Assembly (NCBI RefSeq): GCF_036785885.1
Contig: NC_092310.1
Location: 5,890,001 to 5,954,000, forward strand
Direction of reading: 5' to 3'
DNA from: Coffea arabica
Taxonomy: Eukaryota; Streptophyta; Magnoliopsida; Gentianales; Rubiaceae
DNA: 64,000 bases
This document shows, piece after piece, positions 33,307 to 43,679 of this stretch (its first letter is position 1; every line of letters begins with the position of its first letter). The notes below the pieces were generated by a model that was given only the letters and a program-made list of their open reading frames with translations, did no database searches and was not told where the DNA came from. The position numbers and the translations under genes are program-made.

Positions 33307-36154
33307 ATGCTATTTCCTCAAAGGCTCAAGCAAAGTATATTCGACAAAGAGTTTGAAAATGTTGTAAAATTGTATAAAAAATTGCATATTAACCTTCCTT
33401 TTGCAGATGCTATTGCTCAAATTTCATTACAAGCCAAGTTTCTAAAAGAGAGCATGTTAAAGAAGAGGCGTCTAGAGGACCACGAGATTTTAACATTGAT
33501 GGAGGAAAATAGTGCATTAAAAGATCCAGACAATTTTTCAATTCCTTGCACTATTGATAACATTATTTTTCTAATGCTTTCTGTGATTTGAGTGCAAGTG
33601 TTTCATTGATTCATTTGTATGTTGCTCAGAAGCTTGGATTAAGTAAACTTAAGCGGACTAGCATTTCTTTGGAATTAGCTGATACATCAATAAAATATCC
33701 TCTTTGAGTGCTTGAAAATGTATTAATAACAGTTAAGAATTTCATTATTCCTGCTGATTTTGTTTTGGACATGGAAAAAGATGTAAATATGCCAATTATA
33801 CTTGGTAGATCTTTCTTAACTACCACCTGTGCTATAATTGATGTCAAATAAGGAAACCTTAAGTTTCAAGTAGGTGAAGATAATTTGCATGAACTTGAGA
33901 AATTTCCTTCATTTACTAACCACGTTTATTGCAATTGATGTGATTGAGAATCTAACTTGAGTTGTGAGTCAAATGAAACAAGATCCTGATCCTCTTGAAT
34001 CTTGTTTGTTCGATGCTATTTTTAAGAAGATGAGAATTTGAACATTTTACAATTGGCCAATTTCGTGAACTCTAAAATGCCTTGTAAAAGAAGAAAGTAT
34101 TATGACAATTTACGAAAGGAAAAATGACTACCACTACTATTTAGTGAGTAAGCTCCAATTCTTGAGCTTAAGCTATTGTTTGATCATCTCAAGCATGCAC
34201 TTTTCAGTGAAAATAATACATTACTTATGATTATTAGTACTTTTCTTGACGATGTGCAGTTGGAGAAATTACTACAAGTTTTGAGAAAGCACAAACCGGA
34301 AATTGCTTTGACCATTTTCGATCTCAAGGGTATAAGCCCCACAATTTGCATGCATAGAATTTTTTTGCAGGAAGATATCAAACCTGCAGTTGAAACTCAA
34401 AGGTGTTTGAATCCAAATATGAAGGATGTTGTGAGAGTTGAGATCCTAAAATAGCTAGATGTGGGTATAATTTTTTCTATCTCCAATAGTGAATGGACTA
34501 GTCCAATTCATGTTGTGCCAAAAAAAGGCAAGATAATAGTTATTGTGAATGAAAATGGATCATTGTTGGTTGAAGAGTATGCATTGACCATAGAAAACTC
34601 AATGCAGCTACAAGAAAAGGTCACTTTCCCTTACCTTTTCTTGGTCAAATTTTGGAGCATTTGGCTGGTTATGAATTTTATTATTTTCTTAATGAATTTT
34701 TAGAGTATAACCAAATTGTCATCACTTAGGAGGATCAAGAGAAGACTACATTCTCTTGTCCTTATGGTATTCTTGCATTTAGGCAAATGCCATTTAACTT
34801 GTGTAATGCATCAGCGACTTTGCAAAGATGCATGACGGCCATTTTTCCCAACTATGTAGAGAAGATCATGGAGATTTTCATGGAAGATTTTTTAGTTTTT
34901 GGATCTTCTTATGATGATTATTTAAATAACCTAGAGAAAATTTTGCAAAGATGTGAAGATACTAACCTTGCCCTTAATTCGAAAAAATTATTTCATGATT
35001 AGAAAGGGAATTGTATTAGGTCATAAGATTTCCTCGAGGGGAATTGAGGTGGATAAACCTAAAATTGAATTAACTGAGAAAATACCTCCACCAACTAATG
35101 TTAAGGGTATTAGAAGATTTCTTGGGTATACAGGATTTTATCATCATTTTATTAAATATTTTTTCAAAATTGCTAAACCCTTATGTGGTTTATTGAGCAA
35201 AGATGCCATATTTAATTTTAATGATGATTGTTTGAATGCTTTCAACAGGTCAAAAAAGATGTTGACGTCTACTCCTATCATAACGTCACCGAATTGATCA
35301 TTGCCATTTGAACTTATGTGTGATGTTAGCGATTATGCAATTGATGCAGTTCTTAGTCAATGAAAAGAAAGGAGATTGCATCTTATTTATTATGCTTGTA
35401 GGATTTTAAATGAAGTTCAAGTCAATTATGCCAAAATCGAGAAAGAATTATTGACGGCTATATTTGCACTTGAAAATTTTAGATCCTATCTAATTGATTC
35501 TAAAGTTACTGTTTAGGTTGACTAAGTAGCTCTCAAATACCTATTAAATAAGAAAGATGCAAAACCTAGACTTATTTATTCGGTTATTCTTTTGCAGGAA
35601 TTTGACATTGAGATTAGAGACAAAAATGGATCTGAGAATGTGGTAGTCGATCACCTTTCTCTAATATCCCTTTCTATGATGTGGTTCCAATCAACGAGAA
35701 TTTTTCAGATGAACAATTGCTAGCTATCAATGATTCACCATGATACACAGACTGTGAATTACATTGTAAGTGGTACAATCTCGAAAGGTTTGAGTCATCA
35801 TCAAAGGAAGCGATTCTTTTACGTTGTGAAGCATTATTTTTAGGAGGAACCTTTGTTATACAAGTATTGTGTAGATGGGATGATTCGTAGATGTGTGCTG
35901 GAAGGTGAGGAACATATATAGTAATGTTTTCCATTGTCATAATTGTGAATCTGGAGGTCATTGTAGCACTTCTAAAATAATTGCAAAGGTATGGCAATCT
36001 GAATTTTATTGCCTACTTTGTACAAGGATGCTATTGTTAAAAGTTGTAATGAATCCCAAAGAACCAGTAACATCTCTAGAAAGCATTAAATGTCTTTACA
36101 TGCGTTTCTTGAAATTGAATTAATTGATGTTTGGGCCATTGATTTCATTGGACT
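33307..36154 (+). pseudogene. Athila-like pol remnant (PR, RT, RH, partial INT)
   Basis: Pieces in order: protease zone (DPDNFSIPCTI, then CDLSASVSL where the family has an Asp-Leu-Gly-Ala core, then MPIILGRSFL), RT pieces around 34176-35297 (MPFNLCNASATLQRCM; polymerase motif changed to FMED), RNase H pieces to about 35660 (SYLIDSKV), and integrase zinc region to 36154. The altered second catalytic Asp, in-frame stops and truncation make it inactive. The 3' end adjoins receptor-kinase sequence. Confidence 0.82.
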
Positions 36155-36260
36155 ATATTGCCTGAGAGACTGTTGTTGTGCAGCTTAAGCTTAAGCAACA
36201 AAGTCAACTTCCCCAAACTTCTTGAAATCTTCCCATGCAAGTGATTTGAAGAGAGATAGC
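36155..36260 (-). pseudogene. LRR fragment of a broken receptor kinase (C-terminal side)
   Basis: The minus strand encodes [16 protein letters not shown] and LLLKLKL, closely matching the intact kinase at about 2110-2225. It is the continuation of the LRR fragment at 41831-42489, separated from it by a LINE. It stops at the junction with the Athila-like remnant. No kinase domain is left in the window. Confidence 0.85.
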
Positions 36261-36321
36261 GGTGTAAAGCTGTGTAAAGTGGTGTAAAAAGAAAATATAA
36301 CTTTCGGTGATCTTGAGGTTG

Positions 36322-37746
36322 ATGGCAGGTCAAGCTGCCCTTCAGCCTCCGGCTGGAGGGCAATCCCTTCCTTCTCCCACATTCCAAAAGAAATCTTTTT
36401 CTGAACTCTTTGGTAATGCAGCTGCCCAGCCCATTTTGACTATCAATGCAGTGTCTTCGACTCATCGAGGGGAACCTGCGATTCTTTTTTCCCAAACTGA
36501 TTTGACCACACTTGCTGCTCCATACAAATTTGCTTTGGTTGGTAAATTTTCTAAGGGTCGTCCATCTATGGAGGATCTCAGGAAATTCTTCTTTTCTCTT
36601 GATCTAAAAGAGGCTGCTAAGGTTGGTCTTTTAGACTCCAGACATGTAGTGATTAACTTGGGGAATGAGGTGGACTTTCATCGGATCTGGGCTAGAGGTA
36701 TATGGTATGTTTATGGTGCCCCTATGCGTGTCTTTAAATGGTCTCCTGCTTTCCATGTGGACAAGGAGCCTTCGGTGGTTCCAGTTTGGTTTAAGTTACC
36801 AAAACTGCCGCTGCATTACTTTAACAAAGAATGCTTGTTCCAGATCGCGGGAATTTTGGGCAATCCTCTGTTTGTAGACTCTGCTACCATGGTGGCTTCA
36901 AGACCAAGTGTTGCAAGGGTGTGTGTAGAAGTAGATTTGCTAAAACCTCTTACTCCTAGGGTGTGGATTGGTAATGGTGATCATGAGGGCTTTTGGCAAG
37001 CTTTAATTCCGGAAAGCATGCCTAAATATTGTTCCCACTGTTTTAAGCAGGGACATATCCAAGAGGATTGTCATATGCTATATCCGGATCTTAAAATTCA
37101 GAGACCGTTAGCTACCAAAAAACAGGATGGTCATGCACGTTTTCAAACTATTTCTTCACCTGCCTTGGCCACAATAGGCAAACAGGATGATCATTCTGGG
37201 AGCAAACAGGATGATCAATCTGGGAAAGAGGTGCATCCAATAATTGTGCCGGCTACTACGGAGGAGGATGTGGGTGTGGTTGATAAGGAGGGGCCTTCAA
37301 AAAACACGAATCCTCTTGTAGAAGAAGCAAATTTTTGTACTGGGATTTTCACCGAACCTGCTGATACTCAGGCGGTGGTGTCTCAGCATGATCTTGATGG
37401 ACTGGAAGATACTATAACGGTGGCTCCCACTGTTGATGGACTGGAACTTATGGATGGAAAGGAAAACCAGCAAACCAGTTCTTCGGAGCAGAATGCGCTT
37501 GTCATTGATATATCTCATTGTGGTGTGCTGGAGGATTTGCAGGCAAAACAATCATCTGCGGTTGCGGATATCTTTAATCTTGACCCGATCATTCAACAAG
37601 TCAGTGAAAAGCTCCAACATGAGGAAGGTTTACAGGTGGTTACGCATGGCAAACCGAAAGGTGTCAGGGCTAAATTTTCATCTGATCGTTCGTTGCGATC
37701 GAAAGCCAAGGTTTCCTCAAACTCTTCCTCTTCCTTGTCTCAATGA
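36322..37746 (+). CDS. LINE ORF1, gag-like nucleic-acid-binding protein
   Basis: 474 residues from the ATG at 36322 (an upstream in-frame GTG at 36307 is unlikely). The first half resembles the DUF4283 domain common in plant L1 ORF1 (KFSKGRPSMEDLRKFFFSL, later IWARGIWYVYGAPM). A CCHC zinc knuckle CSHCFKQGHIQEDC lies at about 236-250, followed by an acidic, low-complexity tail. The product should coat LINE RNA. Its TGA overlaps the ORF2 start as ATGA. The frame is intact. Confidence 0.88.
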   Translation: MAGQAALQPPAGGQSLPSPTFQKKSFSELFGNAAAQPILTINAVSSTHRGEPAILFSQTDLTTLAAPYKFALVGKFSKGRPSMEDLRKFFFSLDLKEAAKVGLLDSRHVVINLGNEVDFHRIWARGIWYVYGAPMRVFKWSPAFHVDKEPSVVPVWFKLPKLPLHYFNKECLFQIAGILGNPLFVDSATMVASRPSVARVCVEVDLLKPLTPRVWIGNGDHEGFWQALIPESMPKYCSHCFKQGHIQEDCHMLYPDLKIQRPLATKKQDGHARFQTISSPALATIGKQDDHSGSKQDDQSGKEVHPIIVPATTEEDVGVVDKEGPSKNTNPLVEEANFCTGIFTEPADTQAVVSQHDLDGLEDTITVAPTVDGLELMDGKENQQTSSSEQNALVIDISHCGVLEDLQAKQSSAVADIFNLDPIIQQVSEKLQHEEGLQVVTHGKPKGVRAKFSSDRSLRSKAKVSSNSSSSLSQ

Positions 37747-40700
37747 TTAAGTTTATGTTTTGGAATATTAGGGGTGTTTCTCGCGCCCCAAATTTTCGAA
37801 GATTGAGGTATTTGGTAAAACACCATTCCATTCAGCTAGTAGCTATTTGTGAACCAAAAATTCAAGTTGCAGAGATCCATTCGATCAGGTTGAGACTTAA
37901 TATGGACCATGCTATATTTAGCAGTACGGGTGATATTTGGATTTTTTTTAAAGCCTCTATTTCGTGTCGTAAAGTAGGAGAATCTAATCAACATTTGTCG
38001 TTACAAATTGATTCTGCATTATTTGCGGTCCCTATTATTTTTTCATTTGTGCACGCCAAGTGTACTGCCCTTCAACGAGTAGAATTATGGAATAGCCTTC
38101 TTGCGGATAAACCGACTCAGTCTGCCTGGTTTCTTGTGGGGGATTTTAATGTCATTGTCTCGGAGGAGGAGAAAAAGGGTGGGGTGCCGTTTACACCAGA
38201 GGAAGGTTGGGAATTTTTGAACTTTATGTCTCAAGCTGGAATTTTTGATGTGGGGTATTCAGGGTCTATTTTCACATGGTGCAACAATAGATATGGTCGG
38301 GCGCGTATTTGGAAGAGATTAGACAGGTTGCTTATGAATCAGGTTTCTTCCAACCTAGGCTTAAGTTTCGATGTACAACATTTGTGTAGAGACCCATCAG
38401 ATCACGCTCCATTGTTATTGTCGGCTCATACAAAATTGGATAACAAACCAAAGCCTTTTCGTTTTTTGAATTTCTGGACATCCAAACCTGAACTGTTGGA
38501 CGTGGTTAGGTGCAACTGGATTGGGAATTTTTCAGGCCCTCCATTAAAGGTCCTTGCAGCCAAGCTTCGGAATGTAAAGATGGCCTTACGAATGTGGTCG
38601 CGCGAGGTATTCGGTGACATCTTTGAAGCTGTAAAGGTGGCAGAACAACGTGCTCTCAATGCTGAGGTTAGTTATGATGCTGATCCGTCTCAGCCAAATT
38701 TAGTTGTATTACACGAAGCACAAGCCCAGCTAAGGCGTTCACATGCAACTGAGAATATGTTTTGGCAACAAAAATCTAGGATTAAGTGGTTAAAGGATGG
38801 CGATAGGAACTCCAAGTATTTTCATTCTGTGGTGGTGGAACGACAAAGTAGATCATTAATCCATCGCATCAAGTCGTCTGATGGGAAGTGGTTGGATAGC
38901 ACATCTGATATTGAGGGAGAGGCTGAATCATTTTTTAAACGTTTGTTCACGGATGAATCATATGCTCAATCCTTTGAAACTCTTGAGGTTATTCCTAGAT
39001 TAATCTCCTCACATGATAATGTGATGTTGGAGAAAATCCCTTCCAAGGAAGAAGTTAAGTTGGTGGTTTTTTCTATGGATGGTGATAGCGCGGCTGGTCC
39101 AGATGGTTTCTCCGGAAAGTTTTTTACCTTTGCATGGGACATTGTGGCTGAGGATGTATATGCGGCAGTTATTAGCTTTTTTTGTGGGGAGGTTTTGCCT
39201 AGAAGTATCTCCTCAACTTCAATAGTGTTGATTCCAAAGTCGCAATCTCCACAAGACTTTACACAATTTCGTCCTATAAGTTTGTGTAACTTTATCAACA
39301 AGGTGATCTCAAAGATTTTGTCGGATAGATTGTCCCGTCTCCTTCCTAAGATTATTTCTCCTCAGCAGAGTGGATTTGTTAGAGGAAGGCAAATTTCAGA
39401 TAATTTTTTGCTGGCTCAAGAGCTGATCTCTGGAATTCGGCAGCCCAATCAGGGGGGGAATGTGGTTTTGAAGTTGGATATGGCCAAAGCTTACGACAGA
39501 GTCTCATGGATCTTTTTGTTGCAAGTACTTCGTCGCTTTGGTTTTAGTGAGCGGTGGATCGATATGATTTGGCGATTGATTTCTAATGTCTGGTTTTCGG
39601 TTCTTATTAATGGCTCCCCATGTGGTTTTTTCCAGTCAACTCGAGGCCTGCGGCAAGGAGATCCCATTTCGCCTGCTCTTTTTATTATTGGGGCAGAGGT
39701 TTTATCTAGATCGCTGAATTCTTTGGTAGGACAGAGAGGCTTCCTTCCCTTCAAGGTCCCTACTTCATGCCCTATTGTCACGCATCTAGCTTATGCGGAT
39801 GACGTGATTATTTTTTGCAGTGGAGTTAAGCGTACTTTGAAGAAAGTTATGAGTGTTTTGGAGAACTATTGTTGTGTATCTGGTCAGCAACTTAATTCTC
39901 AAAAAAGTTGCTTTGTTGATCATGATGCTTTGACTTTACCTCGTAAACGTGTCATTTCACAAATCTCAGGTTTTCAAGCTAAGTCACTTCCTCTCTGTCT
40001 TGGAAGGAGAAGCTTTTGTCATCTGGAGGGAGGTTAGTGTTACTCAAAAATGTTATATCATCTTTGCCTATTCATGTCTTAGCTGCTACAACTCCTCCAA
40101 AGGGTGTTCTCCGCACCCTTGAGAAAGCATTTGCAAATTTTCTATGGGGCACAACTGATAAAGGGTCTCGGTATCATTGGATTGCATGGGATTCATTGTG
40201 TAAGCCGTATGCCGAAGGGGGTGTGGGAGTGAGGGCTTTGACTGATGTGTTTAATGCCTTTTCATTGAAGTTATGGTGGTCTTTAAGGCAACGTCAGTCT
40301 ATTTGGGCAGAATTTATGTACAATAAATATTTACATAAATTGCATGCTTGCGAAGCGGAATTTCAGCCTTTACAATCGGTAACTTGGAAGAGATTGGTTA
40401 CATATCAGTCTTTGGCAAATTCCCATATTCAATGGGTGTTGCAGAATGGCTTGATAAACTTCTGGCATGAGAATTGGACTGGTACAGGTCCTTTATGTCA
40501 GCAGATCGACATTTTTGGAGATCACACAGTGGCGGATTTTGTTTCAAATGGTCAATGGAACATTCCAATGCTTCGACAATGGCTCCCAGAAAACATTGTA
40601 TCTACGATTCTACAAATCACTCCCCCGGATGTTGTTTCTAATCAACCTGATAGGATGGTGTGGGATTTAGAAATTTCTGGTTCATTTTCCTTTTCTTCAG

Positions 40701-41785
40701 CCTATAAGGTGGTCCGCACCGTTGCCAATACGTCAATCTTTTCATCTACCATTTGGGTGAAAGACTTGCCAGCAAAAATCTCATTCTTTATGATGAGAAT
40801 GCTATCTTGGAGACTGCCGGTTCAGGATGTGTTGCAGCGCTTTGGTGTGTGCGGACCATCTCGTTGCGTTTGCTGCCAAAATCCTGGGTTTGATTCTATT
40901 GATCATGTTTTCTGTACAGGTGAAATCCCTCGCCGAGTTTGGCAATCGTTTCAGGTTGATATTGGCGAGTTTGTCACTCCTTCAACGGTAAAGCATGCAG
41001 TCATTCAATGGTGGTTGCTGCCAGCTAAAAACATTAAGCTTAAACTGGTTTATCAGCTGCTGCCATCGCTGATTTGCTGGCATCTTTGGAAAGCTAGGAA
41101 TACTGCGGTTTGGGAAGGCAAGGTGTTGTCGGTCATGCAGATTCATACTTTTGTTCTTTCTGATCTCTATGACATTTTCCAATTACATTTTACAGACATT
41201 GGAGTTGGAAGGTACTCGTGGCCATGTTTTTACTCTTCACTGGTGAGTTGGAAAAAACCATTTAAATTCATCCTGGTTAGGTGGATCCCTCCAGTCTTGA
41301 CGACATGTAAACTGAATACCGATGGTAGTTCTCTTGGTAATCCGGGAAGGAGTGGCGGTGGGGGGGTTTTGAGAAATAGCTCGGGGGTTTTTTTGTTGGG
41401 TTTTGCGTGTTATTGGGGTGTCATACCGAGTTTACATTCAGAGTTGAAGGCTTTGTTATTTGGAGTTAAGCTTTGTGTTATGCGAGGTTTCTTTTGCTTG
41501 CATTTGGAATCAGATTCGTCACTTCTTGTCCAAATGGTTAAGGGGATTAGTAGATGTCCATGGGGTTTGCAACGAGAGCTGGACCAATTGCTCACTTTTA
41601 GGCATTTCTTTCAAGCCGTCACACATTGTTATCGTCAAGCGAATTTGCCTGCAGACCGCTTATCTAAGGTTGGAACTGAGTTAAAGTCCAACATAGTGTA
41701 TGAATCATGGTTGGAATTGCCACGATTGGTTCGTGGAGACCTCAAGTTGGATAGGTTAGGTTATCCTAATTTTCGGGTTTACTAA
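37743..41785 (+). pseudogene. LINE ORF2: endonuclease, RT, RNase H; broken by a deletion
   Basis: The enzyme that nicks DNA and reverse transcribes LINE RNA at the target. First frame 37743-40037: AP-type endonuclease about 1-230 (FWNIRGVSRAPN, GDFNVIVSEEEK, SDHAPLLL) and RT about 440-695 (FRPISLCNF, QSGFVRGRQISDNF, LDMAKAYDRVSW, GLRQGDPISP, YADD). Second frame 40016-41785: the usual WKEKLLSSGGRLVLLKN continuation, a zf-RVT Cys region (CVCCQNPGFDSIDHVF) and a plant-type RNase H (NTDGSSLGNPG; ESDSSLLVQ). Between SLPL and LSWKEK a block of the family sequence is missing and the frame shifts, so full-length ORF2 cannot be made. Confidence 0.88.
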
Positions 41786-41801
41786 TCATTTGGATTTCTG
41801 G

Positions 41802-41830
<29 letters not shown>

Positions 41831-41833
<3 letters not shown>

Positions 41834-42489
41834 ATAGCTCTCCGAACCCAGTTGGTATTCTACCCGAAAGATTATTATTCGAGATCGCCAATGCTGTCAA
41901 AGTCAGATAGCCACTCCAATTCCAAGACAATGGACCAAAAAATTCATTATTGCTTAAATTAATGAATTCCACATCTGGATAGACTCCAAATTCTTCAGAG
42001 ATACTTCCTGATAGTTGGTTGTCAGCGACATTGATAACTCGTAAACTAGAACAGTTTTCCAAGCTCTGTGGCATGGCACCCACAAAGTTATTTTCAGATA
42101 CTACGAATCTTGTCAGAGATCTACCAATGCAAATATTTTGGAGTAAATGACCAGTAAGATAGTTTTGGTCCAGCGTTAGTATATTCAAATGTGTAAGATT
42201 GTTGAATCCATCTGGAAGAGCACCACTTAGCTGGTTTTGAAAAGTATGAATATGAGCTAGTAACTTCAATGTTCCCAATTCGGGAGGGATAGATCCATAT
42301 AAGTTGTTTTGAGAAAGTTGCAACCAAATGAGATTTGTTAAATTTCCAATGGAGGAAGGAATATGTCCGGTAAGCTCATTTCCAAAGAGGTTTAAAAAAG
42401 TTAACATCTTCAAATTGCCAATTAAATTGGGAATGTTACCGGTTAGATTGTTTTTAAGAAATACAAGTTCTTCTAGAGACAAAAGGTGT
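41831..42489 (-). pseudogene. LRR fragment of a broken receptor kinase (N-terminal side)
   Basis: About 210 codons of LRRs on the minus strand (SLEELVFLKNNLTGNIP through [17 protein letters not shown]), very similar to the intact kinase at about 2260-2900. The LINE poly-A tail interrupts it at the low-coordinate end; the CACTA element bounds it at 42490. Signal peptide, membrane span and kinase are absent here. Together with 36155-36260 it is a decayed paralogue on the same strand as the intact gene. Confidence 0.88.
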
Positions 42490-42720
42490 CACTACAACAA
42501 AAATGGTCTTTTCTGACATATCTATAAGGACACTTGCTGGTTTGTGCCATTATAAAACTTCTATCATGACACTAGTTATCAACTCAATAATATATACTCT
42601 AATTTTTTTAAATTTTATTTGATATAAAAACAATAATGTACCTTTAGACTCCCTATTATGACACTTACGAAAATGTGAGATACACCAAAAAAATTAAAAC
42701 ACAAAACGACGTCGTTGGAT

Positions 42721-42730
42721 TTTGGCGGAA
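42721..42730. promoter_or_regulatory. E2F-like site in captured ORC2 upstream sequence
   Basis: TTTGGCGGAA lies about 380 bp upstream of the ORC2 start codon and close to a CGACGTCG palindrome (42707-42714). It resembles the E2F consensus TTTSSCGC. Origin-recognition genes in plants are known E2F targets, so this may be an ORC2 promoter element carried along. It could also be chance. Confidence 0.4.
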
Positions 42731-43104
42731 GATTCCTTTGCCAAAACACTTAGTGAAATCTCAAAACTTCATTTTGCCTCCCAGTGAAATTTTGCTTCTT
42801 CTTTATCTCTCGCACAAAGTCTCTCTCTCGGCAAACTGTCTCTCAAAACTCTTGGCCAAAATTTTGCTTTCCCGCAGAGTTTTTCCTGTTGAATATCTCC
42901 GCAATCAAACTACCCTTGTTTTCCCATTGAAGGGATGTAATTGCATGATAAATTTTTGCCCTAAATTGATTTCTCTCGGTTGCCTAAATTTTTGCCCTCT
43001 GCCTCTCTCGGCCACTTTCCGCTCCTCTGCTCCCTACCTCCGCCGTCCCGTCGCCCCTACTCTTTCCCTCTCATCATCAGGTTTAGGTTCGTCAAAACCA
43101 GAAA

Positions 43105-43356
43105 ATGGAACAACATGACATTGAAGAGGACGAGTTCGGATTCTCCAGAAATTATTTCTTAGCAAACGAATTAGGCAATTCTGGTAAGAAATCCAGCCGC
43201 TTGCTCGCAGATATCGATGTCGTCGATGAACAGGTTATACTCTGCAATTTTTCTATACGTAAATTTAGGTTGGTGGTTTCCTGCAAAAAGAGTTACATTT
43301 TTGGGCCTTTTCCTTACTGAATAATGCAGGAGCTAAGGGAAGCCCTCGTCCATCTC
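43105..43356 (+). pseudogene. ORC2: Captured 5' fragment of ORC2 (origin recognition complex subunit 2)
   Basis: Exon 1 (43105-43233, 43 codons) encodes [18 protein letters not shown] and ends DIDVVDEQ; an intron of 96 bp (43234-43329, GT...GCAG) follows; exon 2 continues ELREALVHL before similarity stops near 43356. This matches my recollection of the plant ORC2 N-terminus, the subunit of the complex that marks replication origins. The fragment lacks everything else, so it is a gene piece inside the CACTA element. If spliced, the frame ends at a TGA about 17 codons later in unrelated sequence. Confidence 0.78.
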
Positions 43357-43470
43357 CCCAACATTTCTAATTTCCAAACTGGTGTCCGACGAAAATTAGG
43401 GCTCTGAGTCTGAGAGAGACCTTAGATTTGGGGCAGTTATTCTTTCTTCGATTTCAACAATCAGCAGCAA

Positions 43471-43679
43471 ATGTCACCTTCTCCTGGACCCTACTCCGGC
43501 ACCAGCACTCTTGCCTTGGTAAACCATCTACCTCCGCCAGCTTTAATTTCTCACAATTTCATTGATGTCTGATCTAATTTGGATTTTTTTCGTTTTCGTA
43601 TAACTGGTGGCAGGTGGCTCGTGCTTCAGCCTTCACGTTTGGAGTCGTCTATGGAAATCTGAAGCTTAAGTATCTTAAG
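43471..43679 (+). pseudogene. Captured fragment of mitochondrial ATP synthase subunit e gene
   Basis: Exon 1 (43471-43518) encodes MSPSPGPYSGTSTLAL and exon 2 (43614-43679) VARASAFTFGVVYGNLKLK and YLK, with a 95-bp intron (43519-43613, GT...GGCAG) and an intact donor after exon 2. The sequence fits the short inner-membrane e subunit (about 50 residues) of plant ATP synthase. The last exon is missing. It starts only about 115 bp after the ORC2 fragment, on the same strand, apparently with part of its own 5' UTR. Confidence 0.72.

Larger units (their letters stand above)
24274..36154 (+). mobile_element. Old, truncated Athila-like Ty3/gypsy element
   Basis: Reading on the plus strand: a 5' LTR beginning near TGATATTAATAAATGC (about 24274) and ending ACATCA (about 31558), split by nested insertions; a mutated primer binding site; gag remnants (about 31860-33260); protease, RT, RNase H and integrase remnants to about 36154. 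Removing the nested LTR and its duplication leaves an LTR of about 1.6 kb, close to the neighbouring solo LTR. The coding part has many stops and frame changes. Integrase breaks off just after VWAIDFIG, where receptor-kinase sequence begins; no 3' LTR was found. The 5' LTR start is inferred from similarity and could be off by some bases. Confidence 0.68.
36261..41830 (+). mobile_element. L1-type LINE with poly-A tail and target duplication
   Basis: A 5,570-bp non-LTR retrotransposon with two ORFs and a 29-base poly-A tail (41802-41830). The sequence just before it ends AGAGATAGC and the sequence after the tail begins GAGATAGC, an 8-9 bp target duplication. ORF1 is 36322-37746; ORF2 is 37743-41785 with one internal deletion and frame change near 39990. 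The element is close to full length. It sits in the LRR part of a receptor-kinase fragment, opposite to that gene's strand. Confidence 0.92.
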
